Shown here in pieces: positions 23,151 through 33,143 of a stretch of DNA of 64,000 nt. The notes beneath the pieces are model-generated. The model saw only the letters and a list, made by a program, of their open reading frames with translations, was not told the DNA's origin and did not search any database. How positions within the stretch are numbered: the stretch's first letter is position 1; each line of letters opens with the position of its first letter. Source of the stretch: Orbilia blumenaviensis (lineage: Eukaryota; Ascomycota; Orbiliomycetes; Orbiliales; Orbiliaceae); NCBI GenBank assembly GCA_036872755.1, contig JAVHNS010000003.1, positions 1,550,001-1,614,000 of the forward strand, in the 5' to 3' direction. A program made the position numbers and the translations under genes.

Positions 23151-25544
23151 TCACATATAGTACGCAGCACCTTCCCTTCTACCGAACCTCGATCCGGCTG
23201 GTTGCTGCATTGGCTGCGGCTGTGGAGGTCCACCAAGATTTCCTGGACCGGGACGCTGGAACCTTGTATGGTCCGGCATAGGGACATTCGCCCTCCTCTC
23301 TGGTGGCACCTGTGGCCAAGCACCAGGCATTGGCGGGCCGGCAGATGGTGGCTCTCTAAACTGGAATGGTTTTTCCTCCTGGTTGATCACTGGCCTTAAC
23401 GGCTTCTGTGGGCCTTTCCTGGAACCGTATTCATCCAGTCCGAAATCGGTGAACTGTCGCTCGCCACGTGAACGAGCACGACGACGGTCGTGTCTTGCAG
23501 CTAATATTCCATTGATGTTAGTATCATTACCGCTGTTATAAGATAGGTATGGGTAACTACCTCGAATTCTCGCTGTTATGTCAATCAACTCATCAATCTG
23601 AGGAGGCTGCAGGATCTCGTACACCGTGAAGGTGTCACCGGTATCTTCGTACCGGTATCCGAGTTCCTCGAGAGCCTGTCTCGTTACAATTTTCCTCGAG
23701 ATTCGCGTATGTCGGGGTTCGGTGCCTCCTGGGGTTTGTGGTACTAGCGCGGCGCCACCAGCTGGAGGAGGTGCGGTAATTTGCAATGGGATCTTCATTC
23801 GCGATGGGGGAAGTGCTGTTCCAACACTCGCGCTTCTAGGCCTTTGTCCCATGTTAAATCTCCTGTCTAGTCTTGGAAATTCATCGTCCAGCTCCGGTGA
23901 AGATGGGGGCGAGGAGGAGATGTCGGCGCGGAAACGTCGCATCTTTTCTTCGTATTCCCGTTCCTTTTCAGACATTGCTGCTATAGCCCTTGTCCGTGCG
24001 ATGTCGGGTGCTCCCAGCATCCGCTCCCCGCTATCACCGTCACGACCCCTCTCCCTCTCTCTTTCTCTCTCTTTCTCTCTTGTCCTATCCCTGCTCTTGT
24101 GAGACCGATGGTGGTTGATAGTGATCGATCCGATGCGTCTTCCATCTCTTTTATTAAGGGAGATATCTACATCCTGGCCACCACCGAGGTCGAGCCTCAC
24201 GGCCGTTCCACCATTTTGATCATCATAACTTTGTTCAATCCGAGCGTTAGCTGGGCCCAACGACCTTCGGCGTCTGTAAGCTTCTCGCGGCCCGACGGAC
24301 TTCGAACGACGGACCAAAGCACCGACCGGCGGTGTTGGAGTGTCAGTTTTATCTCCCTGGCTCAATGATTCGAACCTTCCGATTGATGAAGATCGAACCA
24401 ATGCTCCTGGTGGAGCTCTAGACTCACGACGTCCCTGGCGTGGGATATCTTGTGTAAGCCGGCCGCGGTCCATCTCCATCCTTTCCTGCATCATACGGTC
24501 TTGCGCCATTCTCTTCTGCGCCATCCTCTCCTGCGCCATAATTTCCTGTGCCATACGACTCCGCTCTTGCGCCATATGCTCTTGTTCCGCCCGTTCTCGT
24601 TCTCGTTCTTGTGCAGCAAGACGTTCTTGTGCAGCAATACGGTCCTGTGCCGTACGGTCTTGCGACATGGAACGTCTGTAAGCCGCAGACTTCTCGGAAT
24701 GGGAATAATACTGAGGTCCCCTACGCTCACCACCACCACCACCACGGTGATCATGTCTGCCCATGAAGTCCTCACGCCCTGGGCCCCTAGCGTCTGGAGG
24801 CGAGGCATGTCGGATAGACTTCGTCCGTGGTACGGACCGAGCCGGAACTATGACACCACGGGAACGGTCGTCTTCCGGGAACCTCGGATCCATGTTTTCC
24901 TCATCGTCTCCATGGGGACCGGCAAGTCTATATCCACGAGGGAGATAATGGGACAGCCTATCTAAAGATTTTGATGGAACACGTTGGTTGGCATGGAAGG
25001 CAGCAGCAGTTTGGGCATGTTGACGGTGGGTGGCATAGGTTGATGCGGAGTTTGTGGTTTGGGAATATGAACTGTCAGTTGGAGAAGGTGCTCTTTGGCT
25101 GTGTGGGTGTCCACGATGGGAAGGTAGCGGTGCTCCACCTGGACCACCACCACTCCTGCCTGCTGCTACATTCGCAGCGTAAGAGTTATACCGTGCCTGT
25201 GGGTGTTGTTGTTGTTGCTGCTGCTGCTGCTGTTGTTGTTGTTGATGATGCTGACGTTGCGGAGGAGCTTGGTGTGCACCAGGATGATGGCGCCGGGCAT
25301 CGGCGAGCGAGATTCGCTGGAAGTCTTCGGAGACACTATCGTCGGTAAAGGAATCGTCGCCGTAGTAGGTAGATGACCAGTCGTCGGGAATATCACGGTG
25401 GTGGGACGGGACTGGAGCGGCCCCTGCACCAGCGCCATAGAGCTGAGCAGCGTTGCCGGTAGATGCGCGGTACGGATTTCGGGCGGCTGGTTGGCGCTGT
25501 GGGCGATAGTCCGAGCCGTAGAAACTGTGCGGGTGACCGGACAT
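23151..25544 (-). CDS. PolyQ, largely disordered fungal protein with conserved C-terminal domain (DUF8035-like)
   Basis: Predicted 777 residues. Exons 23561..25544 and 23151..23500. The 60-base intron has donor GTAGTT, branch GATACTAAC and acceptor TTAG, is phase 1, and is in frame if left unspliced. The N-terminus carries a run of 13 glutamines (about residues 101-113). A charged helix-forming stretch with repeated MAQER/AQERE units lies around 300-355, and a basic repeat (REKERERERERGR) follows. The only folded-looking part is about residues 620-690, starting TRISRKIVTRQALEELGY and containing QIDELIDITARIRAAR across the splice junction. It resembles the C-terminal domain of conserved filamentous-fungal proteins (I believe Pfam DUF8035). 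Molecular role unknown. Confidence 0.75.
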   Translation of the reverse strand: MSGHPHSFYGSDYRPQRQPAARNPYRASTGNAAQLYGAGAGAAPVPSHHRDIPDDWSSTYYGDDSFTDDSVSEDFQRISLADARRHHPGAHQAPPQRQHHQQQQQQQQQQQQQHPQARYNSYAANVAAGRSGGGPGGAPLPSHRGHPHSQRAPSPTDSSYSQTTNSASTYATHRQHAQTAAAFHANQRVPSKSLDRLSHYLPRGYRLAGPHGDDEENMDPRFPEDDRSRGVIVPARSVPRTKSIRHASPPDARGPGREDFMGRHDHRGGGGGERRGPQYYSHSEKSAAYRRSMSQDRTAQDRIAAQERLAAQERERERAEQEHMAQERSRMAQEIMAQERMAQKRMAQDRMMQERMEMDRGRLTQDIPRQGRRESRAPPGALVRSSSIGRFESLSQGDKTDTPTPPVGALVRRSKSVGPREAYRRRRSLGPANARIEQSYDDQNGGTAVRLDLGGGQDVDISLNKRDGRRIGSITINHHRSHKSRDRTREKERERERERGRDGDSGERMLGAPDIARTRAIAAMSEKEREYEEKMRRFRADISSSPPSSPELDDEFPRLDRRFNMGQRPRSASVGTALPPSRMKIPLQITAPPPAGGAALVPQTPGGTEPRHTRISRKIVTRQALEELGYRYEDTGDTFTVYEILQPPQIDELIDITARIRGSYPYLSYNSGNDTNINGILAARHDRRRARSRGERQFTDFGLDEYGSRKGPQKPLRPVINQEEKPFQFREPPSAGPPMPGAWPQVPPERRANVPMPDHTRFQRPGPGNLGGPPQPQPMQQPAGSRFGRREGAAYYM

Positions 25545-27420
25545 CGTTGGTTTACTTTATCTTTTATTTTTTTTACTGAATTTTATTTTTTGGTGGTTGT
25601 GATTTTTTGCCCCGCCAAACAAATGAGATGAGGTTTTTGCGGGCTTTTTGGTTTTTTGGGGGGGAGATGTTGTGACACCGCTATGACGATGCTGGGGGGA
25701 AAGGGTAAACAGCGACCTAGGCCGGTCTTTAATCTCTCGTAGTTAGACAGGAAACTCCAGGGAAATGCTAGAAAAAATCCTAGTATGAAAGAAGGAGAAG
25801 AAGGGAAAAGGGTGGAATACGAGACTTGTATCAGAAGTGTCCGTAGATACTATACTGATATAGTACACCCGTCTTGGTCCCTGATAGAAGTGGAGGATGA
25901 TGGTGACGATGAGGAGTAGGAGGGGCTGGGGCGGAAGAGAGATATTAAACAAAAACAGCCGGAGGAAGAAGTGAGCAGTGTATCATACGCTTGTCTGCAG
26001 GCCTGCTTGCTCGCAAGGTCTGTATCGATATATTTGGCTAGTACACAGTACTATGGGACATGCATGCATATGCCAATATAACAGGTACTTTAGTATATAT
26101 CGCAGTCAGGCTTTCCTTTTCCCTTTCCCTTGATCACATAAATTTACCCTTCGGGTGCCCGACAGCTTTCTCACACTCTCGAGCCCGTCCTATGGCGAAC
26201 GAAGAAATATGAAACGTGAACGGGCGGAGAATGGAAGCAGGGGAGGACAAGGGGATCGTGGGCTCCTGAGCGTTCGCTAGTATACTAGTACCAGGTAGCA
26301 GTCGAATACTTGTATCAATACTAGCATATGCATCGACGTACGACAACGTTAACGACGACTCTCCTCGAGAAGCTTCGACAATAGTCTAGATAATTCTTTT
26401 TAAAAAAATTTCTTACTCGCTTGTCGAGGATTCAGGGAATGGTTTAGCCAATCCAGGCTCACTACTTTTTGTGCTAGTGTACTCGTTTTTTTTTGTTTGG
26501 ATACAAATGTAATGCCAGGCCATGTAGAGTAGGCTATGCTATGCTATGTTGATGTTTTTATGCAGGACAGGATCTTTTCTCAGCTTCGCCTGGGCCAAAC
26601 CTCGATGACGAAGGATTTGCTCACGGCCAGCTGCAAAAGAGGGAAAAAGAGAGATGCCGGATGCTGACGACGGCCCCACTCTCACAGGCTAATGCAATGC
26701 GATGCCCTCGACATGTAGGCCTCCCCACCGAACTCTCTCACTTTTTGAGTCTATTCCGACTTCTATTATCTTTCTAGACTCAATATGCAATACACATGAA
26801 CACTTACATACATACATAACTACCTGGCACTCATTCTAAGGGATCCCACATGCTAGACACACACAAAAACAAGCTATGCCAATTTTATTTTTTTTCTTTC
26901 TGAAATTTTTTTCATGGTGCTCGTGATCATTTCGACAATCTTCGTTTGTTTTTTTCGTTCAAGTCCAAGCTTTTTTCCTCAACTTGACCAGCTGTTTAAA
27001 GACTGTTGGTGGGGCTAAGGGAAGGGAGATATGCATTGTGAGGCAACTGGGAAGGCGCTGTTCTGTTTGACTGGCTGGGTGCAGCGGTGCTATTATGTCA
27101 TATGGTCCCGCACTATGCCGTCTTGGGGATGCATCGATATCCAACATGGTCAACTCTGGATAGTTTCCTGCTTTGTGTTACAGCTGGCGATTATCGATTA
27201 GTCGGATCCATTTTAAATTACTGAGGTAAGTATTTTAAACGCTAAAATTACCTGGAACGCGGTTCTGTGTATCATAGGTATCTGAGCTCCGGACCATATC
27301 TATTGCGGGATACTGTGACCTGGAAATGTCAGATAAAAGAAAAAAGCATCCATATCTTGTATAGTGGCCTAAGCTATGGAGCTTTCGCACGCTGGCAATT
27401 AATTGAGTTGGTACGTGTTA

Positions 27421-27458
<38 letters not shown>

Positions 27459-27913
27459 CGGGCCTGAGAACTTAAGGTTTGGCGGGGCAGTTACGAGTTT
27501 GGAATTTTCTTTTTCTTCTTATCAGATTTAAATTATTTTTCTCTTTCCCGTTGCATTGTTGGTTGGTTGGTCAATTGAGCAAGATTTGGAAGAACCCTTA
27601 ACCGAATGGCAGTCGATGTAGAAGCAATGTGAATGTCAGAGTACCGTTAATAATACTTGGGGGGATACTATAAGGTTAACGCGTCAAACGGTAAAACAGT
27701 GTTAACGAGAGGGGTGCATCACAGAGCTCTGGACCAAAATCATGGTATATTGATAGGTATGATATAAAATAAGAATTAACCCGTTATCCACATACCCGTC
27801 AGATCTGATTCGACCAGCTGTTAGCCAATCCGTATAGCGGTAGGAATCGTACGGTAGAGGGCCCCACGCTAGTATACCGAGGTTTCTCAAACCCCCCCCA
27901 ACAAACTAAATAG
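25545..27913. other. Spacer upstream of the polyQ gene
   Basis: A 2.4-kb non-coding spacer holding the polyQ gene's promoter and the 3' flank of F-box paralogue 5. It contains the T35 tract listed separately and pyrimidine-rich stretches; no gene is recognised. Confidence 0.5.
27424..27458. repeat. T35 homopolymer
   Basis: An uninterrupted run of 35 thymines as given, the longest homopolymer in the window. It would read as poly-A on the minus strand and lies about 450 bases past the stop of F-box paralogue 5. It could be the tail scar of a retroposed sequence or simple slippage; exact length is hard to sequence. Confidence 0.9.
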
Positions 27914-29439
27914 CTACAGCTCCAAGTCGAGAATCGATTGATGATCTTCCAGTGTTTCCTCGCCCACCGTGATTTTTATTGATTTGCACCTTGGCTCGAA
28001 TTTCTCTTGTATGTTGGTTATTAACGCTGTCTCCGAAATGTCGACTGCGGCCTGGATTCTTTCTAAACTTTTGAGCTGGTCTCTGAAGTGGAAGATGGCA
28101 TCGAGCCACGTTATACTTCCCAAGTCGAACAATCTGATTAGTTTTAGGTTTGAAAAACCCGAGAAATGGCGTATGATGCCCTATATAGATGGGTATTATA
28201 TTAGAATCCCTCATACAAAATTTTCAATTTTCAATCCCCGGACCCCCCCTTTTTTTTATGGCGGTGACTATATTTCATTAGCTTACCTCCTCCTGGTCAT
28301 CTAATTCATGAGATACCCCGAAAAGATTCAGTTCCTCAACCCCCACGGGGTCAATATTAATACAACGGCACCACTCAAACACCCAAAAAGTACCCCGCCG
28401 TATCCACAGCGTCAGGATTTTAACCCTAGGAAAAGACCATTCCCGCCCCATCGTTATCCTAGGATCCCAATTCTCAAACCAGTGACTATCATATCTGTGG
28501 TCTTTACTCCACCACTTCCATCTCGGCTTATCCTTCTCGATATCCCTGGTTTGGCAGGCGTTAAAGCTGAATTCCAGGTTCTGAACTGTTCGACATGGCA
28601 TCTCTAGTGCTTGGCTGAGTACACCCATCGGCCAAGGTGATACTTGAGGTCCACCATTATGGTAAGTGTCAAACCGGCTTATGATATATAACGCCAACTT
28701 TTCAAGTGGAGCATGTGGCGTATCATAACGCACAAGACCCCGTTTAACGTCCTCAAAGCTATCGTTGGCACTATATTCAACAAAAACCTCCAATTCTCTT
28801 AAGGTTAGGCATTGTGTCAGAGCTAGACTGATCCCTGACAAAAAGTCACAGAGGTGGAGGTCCCAGTAACGACCAATACGTAAGTTGCGCAAATTACTAA
28901 ACTTGGGGAGTCGTGCGCTCAACCCCTCCACTAGGATCCCATCCTTTTGAGGTCTGGGCTGAGAGGCAGCTACAACTGTGTGGCTTGGGATCTGGTCGAC
29001 AATGGAAAGGTGTCTGCCCATCTATCGTTAGTTATATGGAATGTATTACACATTGGTACAGGGAAAAACTCTAGAAATACTACCTAACATGTCCTTCATA
29101 CTTCCAAGCCGAGGGATCCTCTTCCTTTACCGTAAGATAAGAAGGCCTCTGGCGATAATAAGCCCAAAAGTCTAAAGGATTAGGAAGGCATACGTGCGAT
29201 TCTTGAATATATGGCTTTTCCGACACCATCCCAAACTGTATAGAACGATGGAAATAAAGTCGAGGAATAGTGAGATTGTAAAAGCGACGACAGGTGAGGC
29301 TCAACCGGAGCATAGAATCCCACCTATTTGTGATTTTATGGGGATAACGTTTGGCCTCTTGGTATGGTATTATGATTTTGTCAAATATAGCATCGAGGAT
29401 TTCTGTCGGTAGGCTGACTAGTGTTTGTGGCTCTGCCAT
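27914..29439 (-). CDS. F-box protein, dispersed paralogue 5
   Basis: Predicted 449 residues. Exons 29084..29439, 28287..29013 and 27914..28180. The first intron is phase 2 (donor GTAGTA, branch ATAACTAAC, acceptor CAG) and the second phase 0 (donor GTAAGC, acceptor TATATAG), as in the four tandem paralogues at 0.5-9.4 kb. The F-box is at about residues 8-65 (LVSLPTEILDAIFDKIII, then LTCRRFYNLTIPRLY). The body has leucine-rich-repeat-like spacing (LTLRELEVFVEY, LEKLALYI), and the third exon starts GIIRHFSGFSNLKLIRL, matching the family's last-exon motif. It is inverted and about 18 kb from the cluster. Likely a substrate receptor of SCF ligases; target unknown. Confidence 0.8.
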
Positions 29440-30202
29440 GGCTGGTAGTGTATTCTTTCGGAATATTGTAACGGGGCTTAAATATTCTGGAGATAAAGGA
29501 TTGAAAACAATAGTTCGACGAGTATGTACATGAGGCTGAGGTCGGGAACTTTGGTAGAGGGGGTCTCAGATACTAGTCTTCCTTTGCAATTTCGGTACGG
29601 ATGAAAGGCGGGCGGCAATGCTGCTTTGCGGCTGATAAGGATTGAAGACTCACACCGTAGCTCAATGAAACTGGCTAGAAGTTGGCCCCGCCAATGCCAT
29701 GCATATGCGAGCGCAGGATCGCGACACGGAGGCGTTTCATGCAGACCACATGCGTATATAATTCTCCAACGGTTACCAACACGTAACTGTCCAATGAGCG
29801 GCGGCCGTACCTAAATAGTCAATGCGATGGTGGAGGGTGACAGCAGTCATTGCTAGTGGGTGAACTCGAGACTTCCACCAGATTACTATGTTGTGTCGTG
29901 AATCACTGGTGTGCAAGTTATGTTTCAGTGTCATAAATGAAGTAAATTCGTCAACTACCAATGTAAAATATATGTATGTACAGGTAAAGGTGTAAGTCAA
30001 AGAACGTAGATAGAACTCCCCCAATAATTCTGAATAACTACCACCTAAACGCCATCAGAAAAAACGCCACCATAGATAAAAGAAGTGCGAGACGAAAAAG
30101 ATAAAAGGAACACCAAAGCACTACAGGGAAGTAAAAATAGGGAATAATGAAGCTTTTATGCAAGAAATGTGCGTATGACTTTTTTGTTTTATTTTGTGAG
30201 GC
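29440..30202. other. Spacer between F-box paralogue 5 and the RGS-LOV gene
   Basis: The promoter side of the F-box gene and the 3' flank of the RGS-LOV gene. Nothing else is recognised. Confidence 0.5.
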
Positions 30203-33143
30203 TTAGAGCTGGACCTGGCTTGTACTTGCTTCGCCCTCTGGTGGAACATCAAATACGAAGTCGCAATTCCCGTTCTGATTTCTCCAGTCCTCGGGATTTT
30301 GAATTACGGGTGCATCTCGGGGTTTTCTAACATACCCGCAAGCCAGTCCGTTTCTGATCAAACCACCGATATCAATAGAGGTAGATAATCTATACGAGTC
30401 GGTGGAACTGGAGATCGGGCGTCGTTCGAGCCCGAGGTTGAGGCCGTGAAGGTCTGAAATGTCGTATTCGTGATGAGAAATGGTTTCCAAATTTGAATCT
30501 TCGTCTACGACAACGATCATCCAAACCCCAACAGCACCATTTGCGTCGAAGAGAGGAGTGCAGTGTAGCCATCGTTCGCGGCCGAGGAACTCGCTCTTCT
30601 GCGGGAATGACAATTAGCTGATGCCTATAGAAGAAAAAGTGGGCTGCGGAAAGGATATCTTACCTTTGGGTTCTGTTCCTCAAGTTTACTCAACCACCTG
30701 ACCTTGATTGTGATACCTCGAGAATTGGAGAGAGCGTTCTCAAGCTCTTCACGTACATGTTCAGTACCACCGATCTTGGACATGAGTGGGGACTGGAGGA
30801 TTCCTGGTGTACGCATCGAAGGAGATGCGAACAAGATGCGGAGGGATGGGTATGGTCGGACGAGAATATACTATAGTATCAAATTAATTTCATTTTCCGG
30901 GGAAAGTTGCACAAGGCATGGTTACGTACGTTTCTGTAAACACCCTTTAGGGAACTGCTCCAGAAATTGATGGGGCTTGTGGCCTTGGGCTTCTTGTCCT
31001 GCGGTGCATCTTCAGGTTCGGATGTTCCATCAAACGAGCCCGGTGGGAATAAGGGTTCAATGGTTGAATCCTCTCCCACGCTCCTATTCTCAGCAAATAA
31101 GTCTTCGAGTGGGTCTTGGACCTTGTGATCTTTGTACAGCTGGCCACCGGTCTCATTGACCTTCTCGATTTCTTCCGCGCTGAACAAGTCTGCGAGTTGC
31201 TTGAACTCTTCATGTTTTGGCCTGACTAAGTCTAGATCCAAATCCATATCTAGCACCTCACTCTGTCTCCTTTGTTTTGTCATTAACTGTCCAAAACCCT
31301 CGAGGCCGACGAAGTTCTTTACAAGGGTCGTAACATCGATTTGAGCGCCGATGAAGTACCGAACTTGGCCCTTGGAATCAAGCAAAGGAGCCACCATGAC
31401 AAGATTGAAGAAAGGAGTTCCATCACGCTTATAGTTTAGGAAACACTCCGTAATTTCGTGTCCCTGGCGGATTGCATCACGTAGACGAGCAATAGAGTGA
31501 CGCTGTGTTTTTGGGCCTTGAAGGAAACGGCAGTTGCGCCCGGAGACGTATGAGATTGGGTATTGAGTCCTATAATAGCCGATGTTAGAGATTGATACGT
31601 TATAGGTGAATTGAATGTGAATGACTTACGCTCGATGGAACTCTTCGCTGGCAAATATAATTCTAGATATAAATTAGTTCATAGTCTTTAGATCTTGAAG
31701 GGACCTAGTAACATACGGATTATCTTGTCGTTGTGGATCGGTCAGGCAGAAGACTTCACCTAACTGGTCTGCACTTTCCTCTAAGTAACGGATCTCACTT
31801 CCCGTGATCTTTTTCTGGATATTGTACGTCACAATTTCTGTGTATACCCAAGAAACATAGCGTGGGAGCTCTTGTTCCGTCAAAATTTTGAAAGCGTCTG
31901 AAGCTTTCCTTTGAAGGACTTTGTTGACCGGTGTTATGCCCTCGTCTTCGGTATGGATCCACGACCTGTCTGGGGCGGGGCTTGGGCCTAATGACTCAGC
32001 TAGTGCGTTTGCGTAGTTGATAGCCTTGATAGCCTTCTTTGCATTAAGGTAATAGGTCAACAAGTCCATCGATGCGGACGGCCTGTATGAGGCCAAGAAA
32101 CGCGAGAAGCTATGGAGTAGCGTCGGGTCGGATGTAATAGCCTTAAGATGATCTTTAGAGTAAAGCTTCTGTGAGAGTTCTTCTATTTCTTCCGCAGCAA
32201 ATCTCTCTTGCCTAGTAGGCTGATTTTCAGTCGGCGGGAGGAGATCGTAGGAATACGTCTCGTCATCTGGAATGTATGGCAGAATTTTCCTCTTTGATCC
32301 ACTAGACGTGGCGTTGTTTGTCGGTGAAGGTGCAGAGGAATTAGTAGTGACAAAAGAAACAATTGAGCCACGGGCCTCAAAATTGCGACCGCTATAAGAA
32401 CTACTCGCTGACTGGATTTCGGGGACGTCTGGTAGTACTGAGGCGTAGGGGACGATTTTGTCAAATCTTCTATCCTGTTTTGGCTCTTCTTTCCGCGTGG
32501 CAGCACCGCTCGCTTCTTCCTCTTCCTCCTCTTCCATATGGTCATCAAAGTAGCTTACAGCCTCAGATTTCCGTCGATTTTGGGTCATCGATCTTGGAAT
32601 GGAAGATGAGCTCGCTAAACTCATAGTGCTCATGGTACCCACTGTATTCATAGAACTGATGCCGATATGAGTAGGGTCTATATGCTCTGATATCCGCCTA
32701 TTCTGTGTCAATTTCGGTAGCGTGAATGGGATCGAAAGCATAGACTCTCGTCTGGGGCTAAGTCCAGCGAAGACAACCCCTAGAGGTAAATCGTTTTCGT
32801 CTGAATGATTGGAATTTGAATCGTTCGCATGCGAATACATCCGTTCGTCAGAAGGTCGAATTGGTCGAGGTGAGGATACAGTATCCTCCTCGAGCAATGG
32901 TGATTCCAATAGACTCGCTGTTCTGGATTTAACGAGAGGGCTCTGAGGAGACGATGTGTATGCTTGCTGCTGGTTGGAATTGTATTCTTTGATCTGGTCC
33001 CGCAAAGCCTTTTTAATCTTTCGATCCTTATTACTATCTTTAGACGATTTCCGTCGGAGGGGCCCGAGAGATATGCTTCGTCTAAATGGGTTATCGTCCG
33101 AGGAGCTTGTGGACGAACCCGAAATGCGCCTTAGAAGGTCCAT
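30203..33143 (-). CDS. RGS-LOV blue-light photoreceptor
   Basis: Predicted 900 residues in five exons: 31717..33143, 31630..31662, 31569 down to 30930, 30664..30870 and 30203..30598 (phases 2, 2, 0, 0). The start is the first ATG of the frame (MDLLRRISGSS). Order: a disordered serine-rich N-terminus; an RGS-like helical domain at about residues 330-455; a LOV flavin domain at about 465-600; and a C-terminal region. The LOV hallmark GRNCRFLQG is intact with the photo-adduct cysteine near residue 500, followed by NYKRDGTPFFNLVMVAPL and YFIGAQIDVT, whose glutamine is the usual signalling residue. Splicing is required: a 33-base exon encodes IIFASEEFHR of the LOV core. Family members (for example the Botrytis RGS-LOV protein) bind FMN and move to anionic membranes in blue light. 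Whether the RGS part accelerates G-alpha GTP hydrolysis here is unknown. Confidence 0.88.
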
